Positions 51,741 to 59,720 of a stretch of 64,000 nucleotides of DNA are shown here, piece after piece (the first letter of the stretch is position 1; each line of letters opens with the position of its first letter). The notes under the pieces were generated by a model that ran no database searches, was not told the DNA's origin, and saw only the letters and a list, made by a program, of their open reading frames with translations. The position numbers and the translations under genes were made by a program. The DNA comes from an uncultured Bacteroidales bacterium (GTDB lineage: Bacteria; Bacteroidota; Bacteroidia; Bacteroidales; UBA932), in assembly GCA_934725015.1 (NCBI GenBank), contig CAKVAS010000010.1, positions 1 to 64,000 of the forward strand, written 5' to 3'.

Positions 51741-53075
51741 ATGTCACGGATTGTAGTTTTGGGCGGTGGCGAGAGCGGAGTGGGTTCCGCAGTGCTCGCG
51801 AAGGTCAAGGGATTCGATGTTTTCCTTTCTGACAAGGGAAACATCGCGGACAAATATGTCGAAATCCTCAGGAAATGGGACATTCCGTTTGAAAGCGGGC
51901 AGCATACGGAGGAAAGGATTCTCAACGCGGACGAGGTCATCAAGAGCCCCGGGATTCCGAACACTGCACCTATGATTCAGAAGCTTGCGGCGCAGGGGAC
52001 GCATATAATCTCGGAAATCGAGTTTGCCGGACGCTACGACAAGGCACGCAAAATCTGTATCACCGGAAGCAACGGCAAGACGACGACGACTTCGCTGATT
52101 TACTATCTTCTGAAGCAGGCGGGGCTGAACGTCGGGCTCGGCGGCAACATAGGCAAGAGCTACGCCTACCAGGTGGCGACGGAGAACTTCGACATCTATG
52201 TCCTGGAGCTCAGCTGCTTCCAGCTGGACAACGTGTATGACTTCAAGGCGGACATCGCCATCATCACGAACATAACCCCGGACCATCTTGACCGCTACGA
52301 CCACAAGATGGAGAACTACGTGAAGGCGAAGTTCCGCATCACCCGCAACATGAACCCGGAGGACTGCTTCATCTTCTGCTCGGACGACGAGATTACGGTG
52401 AACCACCTCAACAAGATTGTAGTGAAGGCCAAGCAGCTGCCGTTCACGCAGAAGACGGAGGTCGCCCAGGGCGCGTTCGTCAAGGACGACAGGATTGTCA
52501 TACGCTATGAGGACAGCGAGTGCGACATGTACATCCGCGAACTGGCGCTCGGAGGAAAGCACAATGTGTATAACTCCATGGCGGCGGCAATTGCGGCGAA
52601 GGTGATGGACATCGACAACGAGACCATCCGCGAGGCGCTCTCCTCGTTCAAGCCGGTGGAGCACAGGCTTGAGAAGGTGCTGAGCGTGGGCGGTGTGCTC
52701 TACATCAACGACTCGAAGGCGACAAACGTGGATTCGGCGTGGTATGCGCTCGAGTGCCAGACCCGGCCGGTCGTGTGGATTGTGGGCGGAACTGACAAGG
52801 GGAACGACTATTCGAGCCTTGTGCCGCTCGCCCGCGAGAAGGTGAAGGCGATGATCTGCATGGGACTGGACAACGCGAAGTTCCACTCGTCGTTCGAGGG
52901 CGTGGTGCCGGAAATCTATGACGTGACCTCGGCCCACGACGCGGTGCAGACGGCAAGCCGGCTCGCGAAGAACGGGGACGTGGTGCTGCTCTCGCCGTGC
53001 TGCGCAAGCTTCGACCTGTTCAGGAACTATGAGGACCGGGGAGAACAGTTTAAAGCAGAAGTAAGGAAACTGTAA
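51741..53075 (+). CDS. murD: UDP-MurNAc-L-alanine:D-glutamate ligase MurD
   Basis: The 444-residue ligase adds D-Glu to UDP-MurNAc-L-Ala. VVLGGGESGVGSAVLA is the nucleotide-like N-terminal loop, and VIKSPGIPNTAPMI follows. CITGSNGKTTTTSLIYYLLK is the ATP loop, and HRLEKVLSVGGVLYINDSKA with TNVDSAWYAL is diagnostic for MurD. LSPCCASFDLFRNYEDRGEQ closes the C-terminal domain. The start codon follows the A-rich repeats described above. Confidence 0.97.
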   Translation: MSRIVVLGGGESGVGSAVLAKVKGFDVFLSDKGNIADKYVEILRKWDIPFESGQHTEERILNADEVIKSPGIPNTAPMIQKLAAQGTHIISEIEFAGRYDKARKICITGSNGKTTTTSLIYYLLKQAGLNVGLGGNIGKSYAYQVATENFDIYVLELSCFQLDNVYDFKADIAIITNITPDHLDRYDHKMENYVKAKFRITRNMNPEDCFIFCSDDEITVNHLNKIVVKAKQLPFTQKTEVAQGAFVKDDRIVIRYEDSECDMYIRELALGGKHNVYNSMAAAIAAKVMDIDNETIREALSSFKPVEHRLEKVLSVGGVLYINDSKATNVDSAWYALECQTRPVVWIVGGTDKGNDYSSLVPLAREKVKAMICMGLDNAKFHSSFEGVVPEIYDVTSAHDAVQTASRLAKNGDVVLLSPCCASFDLFRNYEDRGEQFKAEVRKL

Positions 53076-53087
53076 ATATTTGAGTGT

Positions 53088-53145
53088 CTTTTGGGCCATA
53101 TTTTCCCGTTTTGTTCGTCATTTGACGCCACCTAACTCCTCACAA
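53088..53145 (-). repeat. Family B dispersed repeat, diverged partial copy
   Basis: On the minus strand it reads GACGAACAAAACGGGAAAAT, then ATGGCCCAAAAGACACTCAAA. This resembles the end of the copy after murC (GATGAAAGAATGG, ATATGGCCCCAAAAGATTCTC). It lies just downstream of murD. Confidence 0.45.
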
Positions 53146-53244
53146 AACAGAAAAATCTGACTCAAAAATACACCTCAAATACACACTGCTTGTATAACTG
53201 GTGTTGCAAAGAAGAGCATAAAAATTTGAAAAGACCTTTGAAAA

Positions 53245-54678
53245 ATGGAAGAAATGAGTAACAATCCGGCTGCACGGGAAACCGGCGAAACGGCCGGCGG
53301 GAAAGGCGGCGGCTGGCAGTTTTTCGACAGGGTGAAGGGCGACAAGGTCGTCTGGATTGTCGTGCTGCTGCTCATAATGATTTCATTGACGACCATCTCC
53401 GGCTCCACCTCGATGCTCGCCCTGCAGAGCGGGACGACCCGCGTGAGCCTCTTCACCAAGCACCTGCTCGTCTGCGCCGGAGGGCTCGCGCTCATATTCT
53501 TCTGCTATTTCTGCGTGAGCATGAAATGGTTCGAGAGGCTGTCGAAATACGGATTCATAGTCTCGTTCCTGCTCGTCGGGCTGCTGCTGCTCAGGGAGCA
53601 TTTCAACATCGCCGGCATCATCAAGGCGGAAAACCTCAACGGGGCGTGGAGAACAATCCGGGTGTGGAAGATTCAGATTCATGTGTTCGAGGTCGTCAAG
53701 GTCGCGATGGTGATGTACCTTGCCTGGGCCTGCAAGACCTTTCGGAACGACGGCTTCAAACTGTCGAAGAAACTCGCCGCGATGAGGTTCGGCAAGGAGC
53801 GTGACAAGACTCCGTTTTCGTTCATGAACAAGAGACTCGCGCAGTTCTGCTTCTATATTCTGATTCCGGTCGCATCCATTGCCATGATGATTCTGCCGGG
53901 CGGAAACTCCAGCGCGATTTTCATCGGGCTCGTCATGGGGGCGACCATGGTCTTCGGAAGAGTCGATTTCAAGTACATAGTCATGACGGCGGTCGTCGGC
54001 GTCGCCCTGCTCGGCGCGGCCTACGGCATCTACAATCTCACCGGCGGCGAGTGGTTCGAGAGAATCGGAACCGCCCTGTCGCGAAGCGAAGAGGATCCCA
54101 CGCCGGACGACCTGTTCAGGATAAAGGCTGAAAAAGGTGAACTGTCTAAAGAATACAAGAGGACGCTCCAGAAGCTCCAGCAGCCGTACTCGGCAAAGAT
54201 TGCCATTCACGAGGGCGGTCTGCTCGGAAAGGGAATAGGCGGAAGCACCCAGAAATATGTGGTGCCGCAGATGTACGGCGACTTCATGTTCAGCTTCATA
54301 CTTGAGGAGACGGGACTGCTTGGAGGCGTCGTGATCATCATTCTCTACCTCAGCCTTCTGGCGAGAGGATCCAGAATAGTGGTCAACAGCGACGATGACT
54401 TCGCCAAGACGGCGGCCGGAGGGCTGGCGCTGATGATTGCGGGGCAGGCCTTCATGCATATACTGATTAACCTCGACGCTGGGCCGCTCACGGGTCAGAC
54501 GCTTCCGATGATAAGCCACGGCAGCAGCTCCTTCCTCTGCTTCAGCCTCGCCTTCGGAATCCTCCTCGCGATGAGCAAGACGGCCAAGACAAAGACAGCG
54601 GCCGAGGAAAGGAAGATAGACCTCGAACGCGGGCGGCCTGTCGAGGAGGAAATTTCCTCCGACACGGGAGACTTTTAA
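53245..54678 (+). CDS. ftsW: Septal peptidoglycan polymerase FtsW
   Basis: The 477-residue SEDS-family membrane protein polymerises septal glycan strands with FtsI. About ten hydrophobic segments are visible, the first near residues 32-55. The conserved Asp lies in the large loop region after GGEWFERIG, and LLGKGIGGSTQKYVVPQMYG with DFMFSFILEETGLLGG is a family hallmark. The last loop reads AGPLTGQTLPMISHGSSS, a variant of the usual TGxxLPFxSYGGSS. A Gly-rich cytosolic N-terminus (about 30 residues) and an acidic C-terminal tail are extra. M4 (ATG 53254) is an alternative start. Confidence 0.95.
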   Translation: MEEMSNNPAARETGETAGGKGGGWQFFDRVKGDKVVWIVVLLLIMISLTTISGSTSMLALQSGTTRVSLFTKHLLVCAGGLALIFFCYFCVSMKWFERLSKYGFIVSFLLVGLLLLREHFNIAGIIKAENLNGAWRTIRVWKIQIHVFEVVKVAMVMYLAWACKTFRNDGFKLSKKLAAMRFGKERDKTPFSFMNKRLAQFCFYILIPVASIAMMILPGGNSSAIFIGLVMGATMVFGRVDFKYIVMTAVVGVALLGAAYGIYNLTGGEWFERIGTALSRSEEDPTPDDLFRIKAEKGELSKEYKRTLQKLQQPYSAKIAIHEGGLLGKGIGGSTQKYVVPQMYGDFMFSFILEETGLLGGVVIIILYLSLLARGSRIVVNSDDDFAKTAAGGLALMIAGQAFMHILINLDAGPLTGQTLPMISHGSSSFLCFSLAFGILLAMSKTAKTKTAAEERKIDLERGRPVEEEISSDTGDF

Positions 54679-54705
54679 CAATAGACCAAAAAGACAAATA
54701 AAGAT

Positions 54706-55860
54706 ATGGAATATAAGAAGATACGGGTTATAATAAGCGGCGGCGGCACGGGAGGACACATATTCCCGGCTCTGTCCATCGCCAATGAACTCAGGGCGCT
54801 CAACCCCGGGACGGAGATTCTGTTCGTGGGCGCGGAAGGCAGGATGGAGATGACGAAGGTTCCGGAGGCAGGCTATAAGATTGTGGCACTGCCGATTGCC
54901 GGGCTCCGGAGAAAGCTGAGCATCGAGAATCTCAAGCTGCCGTACAAGGTCGTGAAGAGCGTTCATGAGGCTAAAAGGCTCATAAGGGAGTTCAGGCCGG
55001 ACATCGCCGTAGGCGTCGGGGGCTATGCCAGCGCTCCCCTGCTCTGGGCGGCTCAGAGGATGGGCATTCCGACTCTGATTCAGGAGCAGAACGGATTTGC
55101 GGGGCTCACCAACAAGATTCTCGGGAAGAAGGCGCGCTGCATCTGCGTGGCATACGACGGGATGGAGAGGTTCTTCCCCGCCGACAGGATTGTCAAGACA
55201 GGCAACCCCATCCGAGGCACGATGCGTCCGGCGACTCCGCAGATGAAGGAGGAGGGACTGCGGTTCTACAGGCTCAGCCCGGAGCGCAGCCATCTGCTGA
55301 TAATCGGAGGCAGCCTCGGAAGCGGGACGCTGAACCGCTCGGTGATGGAGTGGATTTCGGAGGGATGTCCGGGAGGAGAGAATCTCGAAGTGCTCTGGCA
55401 GTGCGGCAAGTACTACAGGAAGAGCGTGGAGGAGTTCATGAAGAAGGCCGCGGCGGAAGGGCTCGGAGGGAGCGCTCTCGCCGGAGTGCGGCCGATGGAC
55501 TTCATCGGGAGGATGGACCTTGCCTACGCGGTGGCGGACGCGGTGGTGTCGCGCTCGGGGGCAAGTTCGGTCTCTGAGCTGTGCGCCTGCGGGAAGGCCG
55601 CCATATTCGTGCCTTCGCCCAATGTGGCGGAAGACCACCAGACGCACAACGCGATGGCGCTGGTGAGCAAGGGAGCAGGACTGCTCGTCAGGGACAGCGA
55701 GGCGCCTCGAAAGCTCATGGCCGCGGCCTGCGCCCTGCTCGGGGACCGGCAGAAGATTGAGCTGATGGAGGCCAACGCGCTGAAGCTCGCGCAGCCGGAT
55801 GCGGCACGGGCGATTGCGGACGAGATATATAAGATTGTCATTCCGAGCGGAACGAAGTGA
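54706..55860 (+). CDS. murG: UDP-GlcNAc:lipid I GlcNAc transferase MurG, C-terminus encoded by a repeat
   Basis: The 384-residue GT28 glycosyltransferase converts lipid I to lipid II on the inner face of the membrane. ISGGGTGGHIFPALSIANEL is the N-terminal glycine loop. AVGVGGYASAPLLWAAQRMG, IQEQNGFAGLTNK and LIIGGSLGSGTLNR follow, and SRSGASSVSELCACGKAAIF with PSPNVAEDHQTHNA binds UDP-GlcNAc. The final residues VIPSGTK are encoded by a family C repeat that also supplies the stop codon, so the ancestral gene end was probably altered by the element. Confidence 0.96.
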   Translation: MEYKKIRVIISGGGTGGHIFPALSIANELRALNPGTEILFVGAEGRMEMTKVPEAGYKIVALPIAGLRRKLSIENLKLPYKVVKSVHEAKRLIREFRPDIAVGVGGYASAPLLWAAQRMGIPTLIQEQNGFAGLTNKILGKKARCICVAYDGMERFFPADRIVKTGNPIRGTMRPATPQMKEEGLRFYRLSPERSHLLIIGGSLGSGTLNRSVMEWISEGCPGGENLEVLWQCGKYYRKSVEEFMKKAAAEGLGGSALAGVRPMDFIGRMDLAYAVADAVVSRSGASSVSELCACGKAAIFVPSPNVAEDHQTHNAMALVSKGAGLLVRDSEAPRKLMAAACALLGDRQKIELMEANALKLAQPDAARAIADEIYKIVIPSGTK

Positions 55861-55881
55861 AGCCGAGGAATCTTTGGACAA
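55839..55881 (+). repeat. Family C dispersed repeat at the murG stop codon
   Basis: GTCATTCCGAGCGGAACGAA then GTGAAGCCGAGGAATCTTTGG matches the minus-strand element at 1304-1340. The murG TGA is inside it, and murC begins 15 nt later. It implies insertion at a coding end without loss of function. Confidence 0.7.
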
Positions 55882-55895
55882 ACAAAAAAAATTGT

Positions 55896-57248
55896 ATGAA
55901 CAGTTACAAAAACATATATCTTATCGGAATCGGCGGCATAGGGATGTCGGCGATTGCGAGATACTGCAAATTCAAGGGCTGCAATGTCAGCGGCTACGAC
56001 AGGACGGAGTCCGAACTGACGGACGAACTTGCGGCGGAGGGCATCGGGGTGCACTACGAGGACAACACGGACTTCATCCCTAAGGACGTCGAGAACACGC
56101 TCGTCGTCTATACGCCGGCCATTCCGCACGACCTCGGAGAACTCGTCTATGTGCAGGAGCACGGCTACACGCTGCTCAAGCGCTCAAGGACGCTCGGGGA
56201 AATCGCCAGAGGGCAGCGCTGCCTCGCAGTTGCCGGAACTCACGGGAAGACCACGACAAGCACCCTGCTCGCCCACATACTCACGGAGAGCGGCGAGGGC
56301 TGCTCGGCTTTCCTCGGAGGAATCTCCAAGAACTACGACACGAACCTGCTCGTCAGCGGCAACCCCACTATCGTCGCGGAGGCGGACGAGTTTGACCGCT
56401 CGTTCCTCCAGCTGTTCCCGGAAATCGCGGTCATCACGGCGATGGACGCGGATCATCTGGACATCTACGGCGACATCGGTCATGTCCGCGAGGCCTTTCA
56501 GGAATTTGCCGGACAGGTCAGCGGGACTGTGATAACGAAGCTCGGGCTTGACATCACCCCGAGGCACACCAAGGCGAGAATCATGAGATACGCCTACAAC
56601 GACCCCCGGGCGGACTTCTACGCCGACAACCTGCGCAAGGACTGCTGCGGCTACTTCACCTTCGACCTGCACTGCCCGGACGGCGTAGTCAAGGACTGCC
56701 GCGTGGGCGTCCCCGGCAGGGTGAACGTCGAGAACGCCGTCGCGGCGTCCGCCGTCGCGCTCGTCTATGGCATCGCCCCGGAGGCGCTCAGGCACGCGCT
56801 CAGCACCTTCCTCGGCGTGAAGCGCCGCTTTGACATACACGTGAACCGCCCGGGCTGCGCATACATCGACGACTACGCGCACCATCCGAACGAGCTCAGC
56901 GCGGCAATCGCCTCCATCAGGGACATATTCCCCGGCCGACGGCTCACCGCCGTGTTCCAGCCCCACCTCTACACGAGGACAAGGGACTTCGCCGACGATT
57001 TCGCGAAGGCTCTCAGCGCGGTCGATAAGCTCATCCTGCTGGACATCTACCCGGCCCGCGAGGAACCGATTCCTGGCGTGACGTCGAGGATTATCTTCGA
57101 CAAGGTGACCGCTCCGGAGAAGGTCCTGCTGAAGAAGGAGATGCTGATGGACTACCTCAGGGATGAGAAGATTGACGTTCTGGTGACCTTCGGCGCGGGA
57201 AACATCGACCGTTTCATCCCTCAGATAACAGAACTCCTCACGGTTTGA
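55896..57248 (+). CDS. murC: UDP-MurNAc:L-alanine ligase MurC
   Basis: The 450-residue ligase adds the first amino acid of the stem peptide. Start MNSYKNIYLIGIGGIGMSAI (ATG 55896) begins with the family glycine loop; in-frame codons from 55857 lie in the family C repeat. VVYTPAIPHDLGELVYVQEH, VAGTHGKTTTSTLLAHILTE (ATP loop), EADEFDRSFLQLFPEIAVIT and DDYAHHPNELSAAIASIRDI are MurC hallmarks. FQPHLYTRTRDFADDFAKAL precedes the C-terminal domain. Confidence 0.97.
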   Translation: MNSYKNIYLIGIGGIGMSAIARYCKFKGCNVSGYDRTESELTDELAAEGIGVHYEDNTDFIPKDVENTLVVYTPAIPHDLGELVYVQEHGYTLLKRSRTLGEIARGQRCLAVAGTHGKTTTSTLLAHILTESGEGCSAFLGGISKNYDTNLLVSGNPTIVAEADEFDRSFLQLFPEIAVITAMDADHLDIYGDIGHVREAFQEFAGQVSGTVITKLGLDITPRHTKARIMRYAYNDPRADFYADNLRKDCCGYFTFDLHCPDGVVKDCRVGVPGRVNVENAVAASAVALVYGIAPEALRHALSTFLGVKRRFDIHVNRPGCAYIDDYAHHPNELSAAIASIRDIFPGRRLTAVFQPHLYTRTRDFADDFAKALSAVDKLILLDIYPAREEPIPGVTSRIIFDKVTAPEKVLLKKEMLMDYLRDEKIDVLVTFGAGNIDRFIPQITELLTV

Positions 57249-57251
57249 GAA

Positions 57252-57352
57252 TCTTTTGGGGCCATATCCATTCTTTCATCGGTCATGTACCCCGGTACAC
57301 TCCCTCTTCAAGAATGAATCTATCCTCCAAAATCTTTCTCAAACCGGACAAA
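57252..57352 (-). repeat. Family B dispersed repeat between murC and ftsQ
   Basis: On the minus strand: CCGGTTTGAGAAAGATTTTG, GAGGATAGATTCATTCTTGA, AGAGGGAGTGTACCGGGGTA, CATGACCGATGAAAGAATGG and ATATGGCCCCAAAAGATTC. The order of blocks equals that of the plus-strand copy before lpxC, with many substitutions. It is antisense to the flanking division genes. Confidence 0.78.
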
Positions 57353-57363
57353 TTTATTAAACA

Positions 57364-58134
57364 ATGAGTAAAAAAGCCACAAATATCCTCTTGTGCGTCA
57401 CTGCGGCCCTTTCGGTCGCGGCGGTCTGTGCGCTCTACATAATCGGGGCACGCAGGCAGTCCTCTCTGGAGTGCAGGGGCGTGGAGGTGACGGTGAGGGA
57501 CAGTTCGGTGAACAGGTTCGTCAGCGGAAATGACGTGAAGCGTATCCTCGCCTCGGGCTACGGCAGCTTCGAGGGCGTGTTCGCGGACAGCCTCGACCTC
57601 GGCGCGATGGAGCGTCTGGTAGAGGGCAAGAGCGTGATACGCAAATGCGAGGCATACGTCACGCGGGACGGGATGCTGAACGTCGAGGTCACGCAGAGGA
57701 CTCCGACGGTGCGCTTTCAGGACTCGTCGAACGGATGGTACGCCGACGCGGACGGATATGTATTCCCCCTCCAGCGGAGCCACACGTCGATGGTTCCCGT
57801 GGTCGATGGAGACTTCCCTGTGACGGTGGAGCGCGGGTTCAAGGGACCGGTGGAGAATCCGGAGCAGCGGGAATGGCTCATGAGGGTCGTCGGCATGGTC
57901 GAGTACATGAACGACAACGGCTGGGGAGACCGGATTTCGCAGATTCATGTCTCGCGGGGCGGTGAGGTCAGCCTCATTCCCACGGAAGGTGACGAGCGCT
58001 TCGTCTTCGGGCAGCCGGTGAAGATTCGCGGCAAATTCGCGAAGATGGAGAAATATTACCGGATGATACGCCCTCTGAACAGGAACTACGGGGAGATTGA
58101 CCTGAGGTTCGACGGACAGATTGTGTGCAGATAA
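57364..58134 (+). CDS. ftsQ: Cell division protein FtsQ
   Basis: The 256-residue single-pass inner-membrane protein has a short cytosolic N-terminus, a membrane helix (ILLCVTAALSVAAVCALYII, about 7-26) and a periplasmic POTRA-like domain (VEVTVRDSSVNRFVSGNDVK onward). A second beta domain ends in MEKYYRMIRPLNRNYGEIDL and RFDGQIVCR. FtsQ recruits FtsL and FtsB-type partners to the septum. Its position between murC and ftsA is conserved. The stop codon lies in a 17-bp tandem duplication. Confidence 0.9.
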   Translation: MSKKATNILLCVTAALSVAAVCALYIIGARRQSSLECRGVEVTVRDSSVNRFVSGNDVKRILASGYGSFEGVFADSLDLGAMERLVEGKSVIRKCEAYVTRDGMLNVEVTQRTPTVRFQDSSNGWYADADGYVFPLQRSHTSMVPVVDGDFPVTVERGFKGPVENPEQREWLMRVVGMVEYMNDNGWGDRISQIHVSRGGEVSLIPTEGDERFVFGQPVKIRGKFAKMEKYYRMIRPLNRNYGEIDLRFDGQIVCR

Positions 58135-58155
58135 GGCGTGTGTGCAGATAAGGCG
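58122..58155 (+). repeat. 17-bp tandem duplication spanning the ftsQ stop
   Basis: TGTGTGCAGATAAGGCG occurs twice, at 58122 and 58139, the second immediately after the first. The first copy contains the ftsQ TAA. It is followed by AT-rich repeats of the form CATAAGGATATAT up to the ftsA start. Confidence 0.85.
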
Positions 58156-58236
58156 AAGGGGACATAAGGATATATTCAGGATATATACATCAGGACACAT
58201 AAGGATATATATAAGAATACATAAAGCTCACGATAT

Positions 58237-59715
58237 ATGGAAGACAGGTATATAGTTTCGATTGACCTCGGCACGTTCAAGATTGCGCTTGCCGTCGCCT
58301 GTGTCAGCGGGGATGACACGAGAATCGTCTATTACAAGGAGACTCCGGCAAACGGGATGCGGAGCAGCAGGATTCTCAACGAAAACAAGGTGGCCCAGCA
58401 GCTCATCAAGGCCATAGGCGACGCGGAGGACATTTTAGGGATAAAGATTACCGGTGCGGTTCTGGGAATGCCCCGCTTTTATGTCAGGACGGAGGAAAAA
58501 TCCGCCACGATAGAGAGGGAGGAGGACAGCTACATCACTGCGGAGGAAATCGAGGATCTGAAGAACTTCGCGCAGGACAGCTACCCGATTGAAGACCCGG
58601 AGCACGAGACGGTCTATGGGGCAATCGCGCAGTCTTTCTCCACCGATGAGGAGTTCCAGATTATCGAGGACGACATCGTCGGGATGTCCGGGCGGAAACT
58701 GGACGGCAACTTCAAGGTGTTCATCGGCAACAAGTCGTCCCTTGACAGGATTGACAGGGTCATGAAGACGGCGGGAATCGTCGCGATGAAAAAATATTTC
58801 GTGCCCCAGCTCACCGCCGCAGCCACGCTGTTCCCGTCCGAGATGGAGAACGGGGTGGCGCTGATTGACTTCGGAGGAGGATGCACGTCCCTGTCGATAT
58901 ACTACAAGAACGTGCTGCGCCACTATTCTTCCATTCCGTTCGGCGGGATGAACGTGACGAAGGACATCCAGATGGAAAGCAAGGTCAAGCTCTCGCTCGC
59001 GGAGAGCATAAAGCTCGCCTACGGAGCGTGCATGCCGGAGAAGCTGCAGAACCTGAGCGAGAAGCAGCTGCTGCTCAAGAGCGAGAACGGGGAGGCGGAC
59101 AAGAGGCTGACGGTGAAGTACCTGTCGGAAATCATCACCGCGCGCGAGGAGGAAATCATCCGGGCGATGCTCTACGAGATAGGCCGGAGCAACTTCGCGG
59201 ACAAGCTCCAGAACGGCATAGTGATTACCGGCGGAGGGGCGCAGATGACCAACCTGGCGAATTTCATCACCGAGCTGTCCGGATATGCCGTGCGTGTCGG
59301 AAAGCCTAATTTCAGGGGCGTGTTCAACTGCTGCACGGGACTCTGCAGCCCGGCTGCCGGCACTACGGTAGGCATGATCATGGCCGCGCGCGAGCTCGGG
59401 GCAAACTGCGCGTTCAGCAAGGAGAGCGCGGCGACGGAAGAGCCGCAGGCCGGGGGAAATGTCGAGCCGACTAAGCTGGAACAGGAGACGGGAACCCTGC
59501 CGGGGATGGTGTCGGAAGAGGAGATAGCCGAAAAGAAGAGGCTTGAGGAGGAGAAAAAGAGAAAGGAGATAGAGAGGCAGGAGCAGAAAACCCGACGCAG
59601 GAGCAGGTTCAACGCATTCTGGGACAGGGCGAAGAAGGTGTCCGAAACCATCGGAGAGGGTCTGGGGAAGGAAGGAGGCAGGCTTCTCGACATGATGAAC
59701 AACGGGGATGAATAG
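58237..59715 (+). CDS. ftsA: Cell division protein FtsA
   Basis: The 492-residue actin-like protein tethers FtsZ to the membrane. VSIDLGTFKIALAVACV is the phosphate-1 motif, ALIDFGGGCTSLSIYYKNVL phosphate-2, and GIVITGGGAQMTNLANFITE the adenosine motif. The 1C domain lies between. About 90 extra residues follow the actin core: a Glu/Lys-rich coiled region (EEEIAEKKRLEEEKKRKEIE) and an amphipathic helix (FNAFWDRAKKVSETIGEGLG) that should be the membrane anchor. This extension is common in Bacteroidota. ftsZ follows within 6 nt. Confidence 0.96.
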   Translation: MEDRYIVSIDLGTFKIALAVACVSGDDTRIVYYKETPANGMRSSRILNENKVAQQLIKAIGDAEDILGIKITGAVLGMPRFYVRTEEKSATIEREEDSYITAEEIEDLKNFAQDSYPIEDPEHETVYGAIAQSFSTDEEFQIIEDDIVGMSGRKLDGNFKVFIGNKSSLDRIDRVMKTAGIVAMKKYFVPQLTAAATLFPSEMENGVALIDFGGGCTSLSIYYKNVLRHYSSIPFGGMNVTKDIQMESKVKLSLAESIKLAYGACMPEKLQNLSEKQLLLKSENGEADKRLTVKYLSEIITAREEEIIRAMLYEIGRSNFADKLQNGIVITGGGAQMTNLANFITELSGYAVRVGKPNFRGVFNCCTGLCSPAAGTTVGMIMAARELGANCAFSKESAATEEPQAGGNVEPTKLEQETGTLPGMVSEEEIAEKKRLEEEKKRKEIERQEQKTRRRSRFNAFWDRAKKVSETIGEGLGKEGGRLLDMMNNGDE

Positions 59716-59720
59716 GAAAA

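Noticed and set aside
51744..53099. 451-codon open frame antisense to murD
   Set aside because: It mirrors murD, has no domain or signal sequence, and is Arg/His/Val-rich as expected for an antisense shadow.
53383..55881. 832-codon open frame antisense to ftsW and murG
   Set aside because: It lies wholly opposite two clearly conserved genes, has no recognisable domain and an implausible composition rich in Arg, His and Glu. GC-rich third positions readily create such shadows.
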